Assembly (NCBI RefSeq): GCF_026126425.1 | Contig: NZ_JAFMPW010000001.1 | Coordinates: forward strand, 600,461 to 664,460 | Reading direction: 5' to 3' | Length of the DNA: 64,000 nt | Origin: Muriicola sp. Z0-33 | GTDB taxonomy: Bacteria > Bacteroidota > Bacteroidia > Flavobacteriales > Flavobacteriaceae | In this document: in pieces, positions 15,288 through 24,791 of the stretch | Position numbering within the stretch: position 1 is the first letter of the stretch | Layout: each line of letters begins with the position of its first letter | The notes under the pieces: generated by a model | Told to the model about the DNA's origin: nothing | The model's input: only the letters and a program-made list of their open reading frames with translations | Database searches by the model: none | Position numbers and translations under genes: made by a program

Positions 15288-16607
15288 TTAAATACTTCTG
15301 ATTTTTTCTAACCCTTCTACAACGGCATTGTGGGTAATGGGATGTTCTTTAAAATAATTGAGTAGCTGTTCTTTTTCATTATCGGAGGCGCCCATTTGAT
15401 TAAGGATATTTAGCAGATGCATTTTCATATGCCCTTGTTGAATACCCGTTGTGACTAGAGAACGAAGGGCCGCAAAATTCTGTGCTAATCCCGCTACTGC
15501 TACAATCTGCATAAGTTCTTTGGCACTGGGTTGCCTAAGAATTTCAAGTGCCAGTTTTACTAATGGATGTAACCTGGTAAGTCCACCAACAGTACCCAAT
15601 GCCAATGGAATTTCAATCCAAAAATAGAAATGCCCATTTTCTATTTTGGCATGAGTCAGACTGGAATAACTCCCGTCTTTTGAAGCATATGCATGTACGC
15701 CTGCCTCTACTGCCCTGAAATCGTTGCCGGTGGCAACCACAACCGCATCTACCCCGTTCATGATCCCTTTGTTATGTGTTACGGCTCTATAAGGCTCCGA
15801 CTTAGCAATGGCCACTGCCCTTACCATTTTTTTTGCAAAGGCAAGAGATGAAATAGTCGTTTCTTCGCTCAGATCTTCAATGGGGCAGCTCACCTCCGCT
15901 CTTACTAGGCAGTTGGGGACGTAGTTAGAAAGAATACTCATAACAATCTCGATACCCTTTTCTTCCTCATTAAAGATATCTGAGCTATTGACTTCTCGTT
16001 TCAAGGTTGTGGCGAATTGTTCCAGGCACGAATTGATAAAGTTAGCGCCCATCGCATCAGCGGTTTCAAAGGAGCAATGCAGCTGGTGATAATTTGCCAG
16101 GGCCTCATTTTTATTACGAAGGGTAATACTTTTTATTCCGCCACCTCTTTTTTCCATATTCACGGTTATAGGGGCGGCATCAGCAATTAATTTGGGCTTA
16201 ATTTGAATAACAAAACGCTCAAGTTTATCGAAATCTCCATTGTACAAAAAATGCACCTGACCAATTTTTTCTGTACCGATGACCTCTGCTCTAAAACCTC
16301 CTCTGTCTAACCAAAATTTAGCGGCCTTACTTGCTGCGGCGACAACAGAACTTTCTTCAATAGCCATTGGTATGGCATATAAATTATCGTTGATCAGGAA
16401 ATTAGGGGCAACAGCAAGAGGAAGGTAGTAGTTGCTGATAGTATTTTCTATAAATTCATCATGCAATTGTTGCAATTGCGAATCTGAATTCCAATACTGT
16501 TGCAACAATTTTTTTGTGGCTTCAGGATTCTGGGTATAATTGGTTGCAATCCAATTTATTTTTTCCAATTTGGTGAGACGGGAAAATCCCTGAATCGGCT
16601 TGGTCAT
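15288..16607 (-). CDS. hydroxymethylglutaryl-CoA reductase, class II
   Basis: 439 residues. Class II motifs are visible: ENTISNYYLPLAVAPNF near the N-terminus (substrate Glu), TADAMGANFINSCLEQ near 185 (cofactor), NKGIMNGVDAVVVATGNDFRAVEAGVHAYA near 280 (catalytic Lys and Asp), GTVGGLTRLHP near 340, and QGHMKMHL near 395 with the catalytic His. The enzyme interconverts HMG-CoA and mevalonate. Class II enzymes were first described as degradative, but Flavobacteriia use them for isoprenoid synthesis; the adjacent GHMP kinase supports that. A good promoter sits just upstream. The stop is immediately followed by the kinase start. Confidence 0.93.
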   Translation of the reverse strand: MTKPIQGFSRLTKLEKINWIATNYTQNPEATKKLLQQYWNSDSQLQQLHDEFIENTISNYYLPLAVAPNFLINDNLYAIPMAIEESSVVAAASKAAKFWLDRGGFRAEVIGTEKIGQVHFLYNGDFDKLERFVIQIKPKLIADAAPITVNMEKRGGGIKSITLRNKNEALANYHQLHCSFETADAMGANFINSCLEQFATTLKREVNSSDIFNEEEKGIEIVMSILSNYVPNCLVRAEVSCPIEDLSEETTISSLAFAKKMVRAVAIAKSEPYRAVTHNKGIMNGVDAVVVATGNDFRAVEAGVHAYASKDGSYSSLTHAKIENGHFYFWIEIPLALGTVGGLTRLHPLVKLALEILRQPSAKELMQIVAVAGLAQNFAALRSLVTTGIQQGHMKMHLLNILNQMGASDNEKEQLLNYFKEHPITHNAVVEGLEKIRSI

Positions 16608-16627
16608 AATAGCGGTATTTCTCCTTT

Positions 16628-16635
16628 CAAAGATA
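16628..16635 (-). promoter_or_regulatory. -7 element (TATCTTTG) of the HMG-CoA reductase / GYDIA kinase unit
   Basis: Read leftward, TATCTTTG is a perfect TAnnTTTG box 20 bases before the reductase ATG. A TTTCTG-like sequence lies near the -33 position; the exact TTTG is missing. Confidence 0.6.
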
Positions 16636-16772
16636 GTGAATAGCAGAATAGATCAGAAAGCCTGTTATCACTGGATAAACATGATCTCCAAAGCTCAATA
16701 ATTGTGAGCAAAGTTATTTTTTTAGCGAAAATATTAGTAAACTTGAAAGTTTGTAACTGTTTTAACAATTAT

Positions 16773-18992
16773 ATGAATAAGCAATTTTGGGTGCTGTTTA
16801 TTGCCATTTGCGCAGGTATTACCTCTTATGCGCAGGAAAAAAAGATAGATCTTCGGGAAATTTGGGACGAGACTTTTAAAACACAAAGCCTGGAAGAATT
16901 GCGCTCTATGAAAAACGGGAGTCAGTATACTGTGCTTAATTCGGACCAGACCACTGGCATTACAAGTGTTGATTTATATGATTACAAAACCCAGGAAAAA
17001 GTACGTAGTTTGGCATCTTCTGCTAAATTATCTGCCGTAGATTCTATTAGTTCATATACCTTCAGTAAGGATGAAAGTAAATTGCTCCTGGCAACGGAAT
17101 TAGAGGGCGTTTACAGGCATTCCAAACTGGGAATCTATTTTGTTTACGATTTGAAGACAAAAATAGTGAGCAAGCTGTCAGAAAATAAAATTCAGGAACC
17201 AACTTTTTCGCCAGATGGCACAAAAGTAGCCTATGTTTACCTGAATAATATTTACATCAAGAACCTCAGTGATAATACAACAATACAAATCACTACCGAC
17301 GGTGAAAAAAATAAGATTATTAACGGAATAACAGATTGGGTTTATGAGGAAGAATTTGCATTTGTAAGGGCTTTTCAATGGAATTCGGATGGCACTATAA
17401 TTGCTTTTTTGCGATTTGATGAAACCAATGTACCGCAGTTTTCAATGGATATCTACGGCACTAAGATGTATCCCGAACAGAGTCAGTTTAAATACCCGAA
17501 AGCCGGGCAGGAAAATGCAAAAGTGAGTTTGCATTTATACCATGTAGCTGCGGCTAATACGGCTGCGGTAGATATGGGCGATGCCTATTATATCCCAAGG
17601 ATTAAGTGGATGCATCATCCAAATTCTCTTAGCGTACAATCTATTAACAGGCATCAAAACCATTTAAAACTCCATGCCGTTGATGCCAGCAACAATACGG
17701 TTAAAGTTTTGATGGAAGAAACAGATGCCGCTTATGTGGATATTACCGATGACCTTACTTTTTTGGCTGATGATAGTTTTATCTGGACCAGTGAAAGAGA
17801 TGGCTATAATCATATTTATTTATATGATTCAGACGGTAAATTGAAAAATCAGATCACCAGAGGAAAATGGGAGGTGACCAGTTATTACGGTTATGACCAA
17901 AACAAGGATCGGGTTTATTACCAATCCACAGAAAACGGATCTATTAACAGAGATGTCTATAGCGTGGACAGCAAAGGCAAAAGCAAAAAAAGACTTACCG
18001 AAAAAGAAGGTACCAATAAGGCCGATTTCAGTGCTGATTTCACCTATTTCATAAACACATACTCCAGTGCAACCTCTCCGCCGGAATATACCCTCCACGA
18101 GGCACTAAAAGGAAAGCAGTTAAAGCAAATAAAAGACAATAATGCACTCAGGGAGAAACTTAAAGGATATGAATTAAGTCCCAAGGTTTTCAGTACCATT
18201 GCGGTTAATGGTAATGACCTTAATATGTATATGATTAAACCCAAAAGTTTTGACCCTGCAAAGAAGTATCCACTACTAATGTTCCAGTACAGTGGTCCGG
18301 GTTCTCAAAATGTTGCAAACAAATGGATGGCAGACAAGGACTACTGGCATCAGCTACTTGTTTCAGAAGGATATATTATTGTCTGTGTTGATGGAAGGGG
18401 GACTGGATATAAAGGCCGGGATTTTAAAAAAGTTACTTATTTGAACCTGGTAAAATACGAGACAGAAGATCAGATAGAGGCAGCAAGGCAATTGAGTCAA
18501 ATACCATATATAGACGAGGAGAGAACCGGGATATGGGGTTGGAGTTTTGGAGGCCATATGGCCACAAACAGCCTTCTGAAAGGAAACGATGTTTTTGAAG
18601 TGGGGGTAGCCGTTGCACCGGTGACCAGCTGGCGTTTTTATGACACCATTTACACCGAACGGTTTATGCGGACTCCTGAAGAGAATCCGGATGGCTATGA
18701 TGACAACTCTCCCTTTAATTATCCCGAATTACTAAAGGGGAAATACCTGTTGGTTCATGGTTCAGGAGATGATAACGTACATGTTCAGAATACGATGCGG
18801 ATGGCTGAGGCCTTAATACAAGCCAACAAACAATTTGAATGGGCCATCTACCCCGATAAAAATCACAGGATACGGGGAGGAAATACCTCCTTGCATTTGT
18901 ATACAAAAATGACAGAATTTATTCATAAAAACCTTGGTGATAAAAGAGGAGAAAAGATAGACATGCCAGAGAAAGCACCAATAAAAGGCTAA
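16773..18992 (+). CDS. S9 family peptidase, dipeptidyl peptidase IV type
   Basis: 739 residues from ATG at 16773, which gives a proper signal peptide (MNKQFWVLFIAICAGITSYAQ); the frame extends 23 codons further upstream but that would bury the signal. The N-terminal two thirds is the DPP-IV beta-propeller, with the WVYEEEF motif near 190 carrying the paired Glu that bind the substrate N-terminus. The C-terminal alpha/beta hydrolase has GIWGWSFGGHMA (Ser near 591), GSGDDNVH (Asp near 666) and KNHRIRGG (His near 697). It should release X-Pro or X-Ala dipeptides in the periplasm. The peptide transporter gene directly downstream could import them. Confidence 0.93.
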   Translation: MNKQFWVLFIAICAGITSYAQEKKIDLREIWDETFKTQSLEELRSMKNGSQYTVLNSDQTTGITSVDLYDYKTQEKVRSLASSAKLSAVDSISSYTFSKDESKLLLATELEGVYRHSKLGIYFVYDLKTKIVSKLSENKIQEPTFSPDGTKVAYVYLNNIYIKNLSDNTTIQITTDGEKNKIINGITDWVYEEEFAFVRAFQWNSDGTIIAFLRFDETNVPQFSMDIYGTKMYPEQSQFKYPKAGQENAKVSLHLYHVAAANTAAVDMGDAYYIPRIKWMHHPNSLSVQSINRHQNHLKLHAVDASNNTVKVLMEETDAAYVDITDDLTFLADDSFIWTSERDGYNHIYLYDSDGKLKNQITRGKWEVTSYYGYDQNKDRVYYQSTENGSINRDVYSVDSKGKSKKRLTEKEGTNKADFSADFTYFINTYSSATSPPEYTLHEALKGKQLKQIKDNNALREKLKGYELSPKVFSTIAVNGNDLNMYMIKPKSFDPAKKYPLLMFQYSGPGSQNVANKWMADKDYWHQLLVSEGYIIVCVDGRGTGYKGRDFKKVTYLNLVKYETEDQIEAARQLSQIPYIDEERTGIWGWSFGGHMATNSLLKGNDVFEVGVAVAPVTSWRFYDTIYTERFMRTPEENPDGYDDNSPFNYPELLKGKYLLVHGSGDDNVHVQNTMRMAEALIQANKQFEWAIYPDKNHRIRGGNTSLHLYTKMTEFIHKNLGDKRGEKIDMPEKAPIKG

Positions 18993-19024
18993 TTGTAACA
19001 CTACCAAACTAAACTAAATATACA

Positions 19025-20569
19025 ATGGAAACTAATTCTACCACCCCACAAGCACCAGAGCAACAAGAACTCTTCGGACATCCTAAAGGACTCTTTTATT
19101 TGTTTTTTGCCGAATTGTGGGAGCGATTCAGTTTTTATGGAATGAGGGCGCTGCTTACCCTTTATATGGTAAATGTAATTTTTGAAGCCCTTGTTGAACG
19201 CGATTTTGCTACAGCCGCAGTGTATGCATCTTATGGCTCACTGGTATATGCATCAACCGTGATAGGGGGCCGAATTTCTGACCAGATCCTCGGAATGCGG
19301 AACTCAATTTTTTTAGGAGGAATTTTAATGGCCATTGGTCATTTTGTTTTGGCCATTGAACACGATATTGCTTTCTTTCTTGCGCTTTCCCTGATAATAG
19401 TTGGAAACGGGTTCTTTAAACCTAACATCTCAACCTTTGTCGGTACATTGTATGAAGATGGAGACCCCAGGAAAGATTCTGGCTTTACCATTTTCTATAT
19501 GGGGATCAATATAGGAGGATGGGTAGCGCCACTACTTTGTGGTTGGTTGGCCGCTGTATATGGATGGCATTATGGTTTTGGACTGGCAGGAATTGGAATG
19601 CTTACCGGACTGATATTCTTCTGGAGTGGTATCAGGAAAAATGTTTTTGGTAATAGGGGACTGCCACCAAACGAACATGTAATGCAAAAAAAGGTTCTTG
19701 GTATTCGCCAGGGGGTGCTGGTGCCTGTATTGGCCGTAATTTCTGCTCCCCTGATAGCTTTCCTGTTATCTTCATACAAATCTCTGGGTACAGAAGGTAC
19801 TTTTTTTGAAGATCAGAATATTGTAAATGTAATTTTTAAATTGCTTGCCATCTTAATTTTTGCCTATCTGGGTTATATCATGTACAAGGCTACATTGGAC
19901 GAGCGAAAAAAACTTTTTGTCGCTATTCTAATTACGGTATTTATGACCATATTTTGGGGGTTTCATGAGCTCTCCGGAAGTGTAATAACCTTATTCGCAG
20001 CAAGGAATGTGGATTTAGGAGGTATAATGTCTGCCGCACAGACCAATTCTCTAAACTCTATGTTCATCATTATTCTGGCTATACCAATATCCATGTTGTG
20101 GACCTACCTGTCCAAAACAAAGAAAAACCCCAGGACGCCCTATAAATTTGGACTCGGCCTGGTCTTTGCCGGTATCAGTTTTTACATTCTGGCCTTAAGT
20201 GGCGCAAGTGCCAATGAAAACGGATTGGTTCCTTTTGCATATCTGTTGCTAATGTATTTCTTGTTGTCTGTTGGAGAACTTTTTATGTCGCCAGTGGGGC
20301 TTTCAAAAATAACCGATCTTTCACCCAAAAGGATTGTAGCTTTTATGATGGGGGTGTGGTTTTTATCATCGGCCTTTGCATTCCAGGTGGTTGGTTTCAT
20401 TGGCAAACAATTGGCCATTGAAAGCACAGACAAAAATGTAGGCGGTTTTGATACCCTGGAGGTATATACCGGCGGCTTTGATTTAATTGCCAAATATGCC
20501 CTTGGAGCAGGGATTATTGTATTGCTGGCATCTCCTTTGATAAAGAAATTGATGGGAAAAGTACATTAA
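19025..20569 (+). CDS. POT-family proton-coupled di/tripeptide transporter
   Basis: 514 residues, about 12-14 transmembrane helices. POT/PTR2 signatures: ELWERFSFYGMRALLTLYM near 31 (the E-x-x-E-R-F proton-coupling motif of TM1), GNGFFKPNISTFVGTLY near 126, and FYMGINIGGWVAPLLCG near 157. It imports di- and tripeptides with protons across the inner membrane. It lies 32 bases after the DPP-IV-type peptidase with no terminator between, so the two probably form a peptide-scavenging unit. It overlaps the convergent comEC gene by four bases, and its terminator lies inside that gene. Confidence 0.93.
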   Translation: METNSTTPQAPEQQELFGHPKGLFYLFFAELWERFSFYGMRALLTLYMVNVIFEALVERDFATAAVYASYGSLVYASTVIGGRISDQILGMRNSIFLGGILMAIGHFVLAIEHDIAFFLALSLIIVGNGFFKPNISTFVGTLYEDGDPRKDSGFTIFYMGINIGGWVAPLLCGWLAAVYGWHYGFGLAGIGMLTGLIFFWSGIRKNVFGNRGLPPNEHVMQKKVLGIRQGVLVPVLAVISAPLIAFLLSSYKSLGTEGTFFEDQNIVNVIFKLLAILIFAYLGYIMYKATLDERKKLFVAILITVFMTIFWGFHELSGSVITLFAARNVDLGGIMSAAQTNSLNSMFIIILAIPISMLWTYLSKTKKNPRTPYKFGLGLVFAGISFYILALSGASANENGLVPFAYLLLMYFLLSVGELFMSPVGLSKITDLSPKRIVAFMMGVWFLSSAFAFQVVGFIGKQLAIESTDKNVGGFDTLEVYTGGFDLIAKYALGAGIIVLLASPLIKKLMGKVH

Positions 20570-22587
20570 TTCCCCTTCGAAAAATAATAAGCTCCCTTTT
20601 CACCTGTATAGTGAAAAGGGATTTTTTTTTGCTGGCAGGTTTTTCTCCAACGGGCTATGAAGCTCAGATAATTACTACCATCAGCAATTATCAGTTTTGG
20701 AGTGCTTTGGTCCAAAAAACGTTCGAGATTGATTTTTGGAGATTGTCTAAGGAATAGTATTTCTGGTTTGTGGTTAAGGGGGAGAATACCAAAACTGTCT
20801 ATAACCAAAAGCCGCTGCTCTGCCATTTTATAACCGCTACTTAATGGCAGATGTACCACTTTCGATATCCTTTCTGCCACCTTATAGTCGTTAACCAGGT
20901 TAGCTGCCCGTTTAGCGTCAGCATCATAAACAAAGAGTGTTCTCCCGCTTTGTTGCAATACAACAGAGTTAGCAGTTTGATGCAGAATTAAGACCTGCTC
21001 TTTCTTGATATCGGATTGAATCAGATATAGGGACCAGCCCTGCATACCCAGAATTCCACTTAAAAGCAAAATAACAGCTCTCCCGTTGATATTGGAAAGA
21101 AGAAATATCAAAGTGCATATCACCAGATAGGAAAGAACCAACTGTACGCCATCAAATGAAATATCTTTAATGATAAATTCATCCTGTCTGCCTACCCAAC
21201 TTATCAGGGTATTCATTAGCTGTATAAGACTGGCATAAGCCTTTGCCAGCAACAAGGGTAAGTGATTGGTCAAAGCTAGTAGGATCACTACTATCCCGAG
21301 TCCGAGTAGTATACCGAGGAAAGGAAGTATTAGTAAATTCGAAACAAAAAATAATCCAGGAAATTGATGAAAATAATACAGGCTAATAGGAAGTACCCCT
21401 AGCTGTGCCGAGATAGACACACTGAACAGCTGCCATACTTTTTTCAAAATAAAATACCTGGGATGCCATAACCTCCGGAGCAACGGATACATCCATACAA
21501 TGAATATTACGGCCAGATAACTCATCTGAAACCCAGGTTGAAATAAAAGCATAGGGTCTACTAGAAGAAGAATAAAAAACATGGACAGGGCCAGAATATT
21601 GAAAGTGTTACCTGGCCTATTGAGATATAAAGCATAGGCGACGAAGGAAAACATAGTGACTGCCCTGACCACTGAGGCTGATAAGCCGGCTAGTATTGCA
21701 AAACACCAAAGTAAAAATACTGTGAGAACCAATTTTATTCTTTTGCCATTGGCAAGTAGTACTAAGGGTCGCAGCAGGTAATCTAATATTAATAAAATGA
21801 TACCAATATGCAGACCTGATACCGCCAACATATGCACAGCACCCGCATCTTTATAATTGCTATGGATTTCAGAAGTAATTTCATTCCGTTCTCCCAGAAG
21901 CAAGGCCTGTATTATGCCCAATTCATCGCTGTGAAACCCGTAGAATTTAAGGCGATTTGAAATTGTATTTCTAGCCGTTGCTGCAAGCCCCACAACGGTT
22001 ATTTGGGCATCAGGTTTTTTATAGACGCCATGTGGACTGCTGCGTATGCTGTGATATATACCCATGCCAGACATATATCTGCTGTAGTTAAATTGATGAG
22101 GATTTAAAGGAGGTTTTAATGCTTTAGCCAATGCCCACAATACAATTTCATCATCTACATTTAATTTTTCAATACTACTGTCCCTGGATATACTTAGCAG
22201 TAATTTGCCGCCGACTTTCTTACGGTCAATTCCTTTAACATCAGCTATATACTGGTCATTGTAACCCGACTTTAGTACTTTTCTTATTTTCAGATGCCAA
22301 TATTGGGATTTGGTTAATTCAAATTGGGTGTAGTGATTGTTACCGGGCATTGTCTCTGCAAGTGAAATGGTAAGTACCCCAAGACATATTGTGGAAAGGG
22401 CTGCAATGATACCAAATGAAATACTGTGCCTGTATTGCGGGATGGAAAAAATAATGCCAAGGACAACAAGGGATATTCCTATGAAGATTAACGTAAGAAC
22501 TATTGGTATTTCTAGCTGAGCTCCCAGGCAAATACCAACGATCAGAAGGAAATTAAGTTTAATGGGAATGAATTGAAGCAACTTCAT
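20566..22587 (-). CDS. comEC: ComEC/Rec2-family DNA-uptake channel protein
   Basis: 673 residues. The N-terminal membrane region is followed by a DUF4131-like OB segment (about 90-190) and the Competence domain with AGAVHMLAVSGLHIGIILLIL near 240 and AGLSASVVRAVTMF near 293, the family's most conserved blocks, then further helices. The C-terminal ~130 residues correspond to the metallo-beta-lactamase-like part, but I see no HxHxDH motif, so nuclease activity there looks lost, as in many Bacteroidota homologues. The family carries single-stranded DNA across the inner membrane during transformation. The last codons contain a hairpin and poly-A run that serve the opposite gene as a terminator. 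Confidence 0.9.
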   Translation of the reverse strand: MKLLQFIPIKLNFLLIVGICLGAQLEIPIVLTLIFIGISLVVLGIIFSIPQYRHSISFGIIAALSTICLGVLTISLAETMPGNNHYTQFELTKSQYWHLKIRKVLKSGYNDQYIADVKGIDRKKVGGKLLLSISRDSSIEKLNVDDEIVLWALAKALKPPLNPHQFNYSRYMSGMGIYHSIRSSPHGVYKKPDAQITVVGLAATARNTISNRLKFYGFHSDELGIIQALLLGERNEITSEIHSNYKDAGAVHMLAVSGLHIGIILLILDYLLRPLVLLANGKRIKLVLTVFLLWCFAILAGLSASVVRAVTMFSFVAYALYLNRPGNTFNILALSMFFILLLVDPMLLFQPGFQMSYLAVIFIVWMYPLLRRLWHPRYFILKKVWQLFSVSISAQLGVLPISLYYFHQFPGLFFVSNLLILPFLGILLGLGIVVILLALTNHLPLLLAKAYASLIQLMNTLISWVGRQDEFIIKDISFDGVQLVLSYLVICTLIFLLSNINGRAVILLLSGILGMQGWSLYLIQSDIKKEQVLILHQTANSVVLQQSGRTLFVYDADAKRAANLVNDYKVAERISKVVHLPLSSGYKMAEQRLLVIDSFGILPLNHKPEILFLRQSPKINLERFLDQSTPKLIIADGSNYLSFIARWRKTCQQKKIPFHYTGEKGAYYFSKGN
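20593..20630 (+). terminator. terminator of the peptide transporter, inside the comEC coding sequence
   Basis: TCCCTTTTCAC and GTGAAAAGGGA form an 11-bp perfect stem with a 7-base loop, followed by nine T on the + strand. It starts 24 bases after the transporter stop and lies entirely within the last codons of the oppositely oriented comEC, where the T run reads as Lys-Lys codons. Confidence 0.85.
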
Positions 22588-22589
22588 TA

Positions 22590-22618
22590 TTAGGATAAGC
22601 TTTTATAGCCTATCCTAA
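22590..22618 (-). other. hairpin in the comEC leader
   Basis: TTAGGATA / TATCCTAA (8 bp, 13-base loop) ends two bases before the comEC ATG. No T tract follows, so it is a leader structure, not a clear terminator, and it could hide the start codon region of the message. Confidence 0.4.
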
Positions 22619-22674
22619 CTGTTTTCCCTGCATTCTTCCTGCAGAAGTACTAAACCTTTAGGTTTTCCGGGGAA

Positions 22675-23238
22675 TTAAAGCACTCTTGTAGCTTTTACAA
22701 AGGCGTAATTCCAGAACCCTTCGCGAAGTGAGGAGACAATCACCCCTCTTGAAGAGGTAGAATGGATAAATTTTATTTCGTCATTTTCTACCGCAACTAC
22801 CAGACCCACATGGTTAATTTTCTTTCCTCTTTTACTTGTTTTAAAGAAGAGGAGGTCTCCTTTGCTGACATTATTGACTTTAATACGCTTTCCTTCATTC
22901 GCCATATGATAAGAAATTCTTGGAAGTACCACATTGTGTTGTCCAAAGGCAACATATAACAGGCCAGAGCAGTCCATCCCTTTTCGGCTAGTGCCCCCGT
23001 ATTTATAACGCACCCCTGAATAAGACATGGCGGTGCTTATAATATTTTCGGCTTTTTTGGGGCTTATCTCTTTCTTTTCAGCGACAACTGTTTCTTCTGT
23101 TACTGAAGTGTTTTCAGGTTTTTCTGATGAAGCTGCTACACTTACTTTCCTCTCCTTACCATAAGAGGTCTTTTTTTTGACAACGCCACAGCTAACAACT
23201 AAAAATAGTACGAACAGGGAGAGCAGTTTACGAGACAT
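22675..23238 (-). CDS. NlpC/P60 (C40) peptidoglycan endopeptidase lipoprotein
   Basis: 187 residues. The lipoprotein signal ends VVSCGVV (Cys near 17). A Ser/Glu/Lys-rich linker runs to about residue 60. The NlpC/P60 domain follows: YSGVRYKYGGTSRKGMDCSGLLYVAFG holds the catalytic Cys, INHVGLVVA the catalytic His and IKFIHSTSSRGV the third polar residue. It should cut D-Glu-diaminopimelate bonds in peptide stems at the cell wall. It lies between lpxB (120 bases upstream) and comEC (87 bases downstream) in the same direction. ATG start; normal length. Confidence 0.92.
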   Translation of the reverse strand: MSRKLLSLFVLFLVVSCGVVKKKTSYGKERKVSVAASSEKPENTSVTEETVVAEKKEISPKKAENIISTAMSYSGVRYKYGGTSRKGMDCSGLLYVAFGQHNVVLPRISYHMANEGKRIKVNNVSKGDLLFFKTSKRGKKINHVGLVVAVENDEIKFIHSTSSRGVIVSSLREGFWNYAFVKATRVL

Positions 23239-23358
23239 ATTTTAATATTGGCACCTTATTTTCGGGGGTAAAAAGGGCTTATTTATATACCAAAATTAGA
23301 GAATTATTTAAATATCGCAGTAATTCACTTACAACATTCCTGATTTATAGGTAGCTGT

Positions 23359-24474
23359 TTATGATGAAATATTATCAATGATCAGGGCAGCCGCTTTATC
23401 ACTGGCTCCTTTTCCGCCCAGCTTTTTCTCCAATTCGTAATACCCTTCAAACTGGGCTTTCCGCTCCGGGCCTTCCAGTATTTTTTGTAGTTCCTCTTTT
23501 AAATTGACAGGATTTAGTGCCGTCTGTATTAACTCTGTAACCAATGGGCGACCCAGAATCAGATTAACCAGGGAAATATACTCCAGAGTAATGATCCTTT
23601 TAGCAATTTGGTAAGAAAACCAATCTCCTTTGTAGCAAACCACCTGAGGTACCTTAAACAATGCCGTTTCTAGAGTGGCTGTTCCACTTGTTACGAGTGC
23701 AGCATATGATAAACTAAGGAGTTCGTAGGTCTTTGTACTTATAAAGTGAACATTTTTATTAGATAGAAATGGGGTGTAAAATTCCGTTTCCAGGCTTGGG
23801 GCCCCGGCAATTACGAATTGATATTCGGGAAAATTATCGGTTACCAAAAGCATTGTGTTTAGCACTTTCTGTACCTCCTGACGCCTGCTTCCGGGAAGCA
23901 AAGCTATAATGGGTTTTTTAGGGTCTAATCCGTTCTGGCTCCTGAACCCGCTTTCATCAATTTTCGGCATTTGATGTATGGCATCGATAAGTGGATGTCC
24001 AACAAAATGCACCGGATAATTGTGTTGTTTATAAAAAGCTTTCTCGAAGGGTAAAATAACGTACATCTCATCAATATCTCTTTTTATTTTTTTTATCCGC
24101 CCGCTTCTTGAAGCCCATAGTTGGGGAGAGATATAATAATTTGTCCGGTATTTACATTCACGCGCCCATTTGGCAATCCTTAAATTGAAGCCAGAATAGT
24201 CTATAAAGATGATAACGTCCGGATGAAAAGCACGGATGTCTTGTTTGCAGAATCTGATATTCCTGTAAATGGTATTAATATTAGCCAGGACCTGGGCAAA
24301 GCCCATAAATGCCATTTCCTTATAATGTTTCGCTAAGTCTGCCCCGGCCTGCTGCATCAGATCGCCTCCCCAGCATCTTATCACTGCTTCCGAATCTTTT
24401 GCTTTTAATGCTTTGATAAGATTAGAGCCGTGAAGGTCACCTGAGGCTTCTCCTGCTATTATATAGTATTTCAT
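23359..24474 (-). CDS. lpxB: lipid-A-disaccharide synthase
   Basis: 371 residues, full length for LpxB. Diagnostic motifs: MKYYIIAGEASGDLHGSNLIKAL at the start, FIDYSGFNLRIAKWA near 110, YYISPQLWASRSGRIKKIKRDID near 132, VGHPLIDAI near 176, ALLPGSRRQEV near 212 and SGTATLETALF near 282. It joins UDP-diacylglucosamine and lipid X to make the lipid A disaccharide at the inner membrane. It follows surE and a small membrane protein in a probable operon, a common flavobacterial order. Confidence 0.96.
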   Translation of the reverse strand: MKYYIIAGEASGDLHGSNLIKALKAKDSEAVIRCWGGDLMQQAGADLAKHYKEMAFMGFAQVLANINTIYRNIRFCKQDIRAFHPDVIIFIDYSGFNLRIAKWARECKYRTNYYISPQLWASRSGRIKKIKRDIDEMYVILPFEKAFYKQHNYPVHFVGHPLIDAIHQMPKIDESGFRSQNGLDPKKPIIALLPGSRRQEVQKVLNTMLLVTDNFPEYQFVIAGAPSLETEFYTPFLSNKNVHFISTKTYELLSLSYAALVTSGTATLETALFKVPQVVCYKGDWFSYQIAKRIITLEYISLVNLILGRPLVTELIQTALNPVNLKEELQKILEGPERKAQFEGYYELEKKLGGKGASDKAAALIIDNISS

Positions 24475-24506
24475 TGACCGATATTCAATTATTTACAAAA
24501 GCGTCT

Positions 24507-24791
24507 TTAAAAGATCTTATAAAAGAGAATTATCATTGCTGTCAGCAAAGTAGCGATGAGCACTCCTTTTGCCCGGGCATCGCGCTTTAACTTTAAAAAG
24601 CCAAAGAAGGCAACCAGATTAAGAATAGCTCCAAGAGCCAGAATACTGCCTATATGACCCTGTTCAATGGCTGCTTGAATAGTTTCTGTAATGGGGTAAT
24701 CCGAAAATAGCATTACATAAAGCAGCGTACCAATGGTATTGGCTATTATTCCTACTATAAAGCCAATAATAATTTCCTTTCTTCTATTCAT
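24507..24791 (-). CDS. small membrane protein between surE and lpxB
   Basis: 94 residues with three hydrophobic segments: EIIIGFIVGIIANTIGTLLYVMLF, GSILALGAILNLVAFFGFL and GVLIATLLTAMIILFYKIF. A basic loop (KLKRDARAKG) precedes the last one. It overlaps the 3' end of surE by 8 bases and lies 32 bases before lpxB, so it is co-transcribed. Position suggests a conserved gene in this neighbourhood, but I do not know a function. Confidence 0.8.
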   Translation of the reverse strand: MNRRKEIIIGFIVGIIANTIGTLLYVMLFSDYPITETIQAAIEQGHIGSILALGAILNLVAFFGFLKLKRDARAKGVLIATLLTAMIILFYKIF

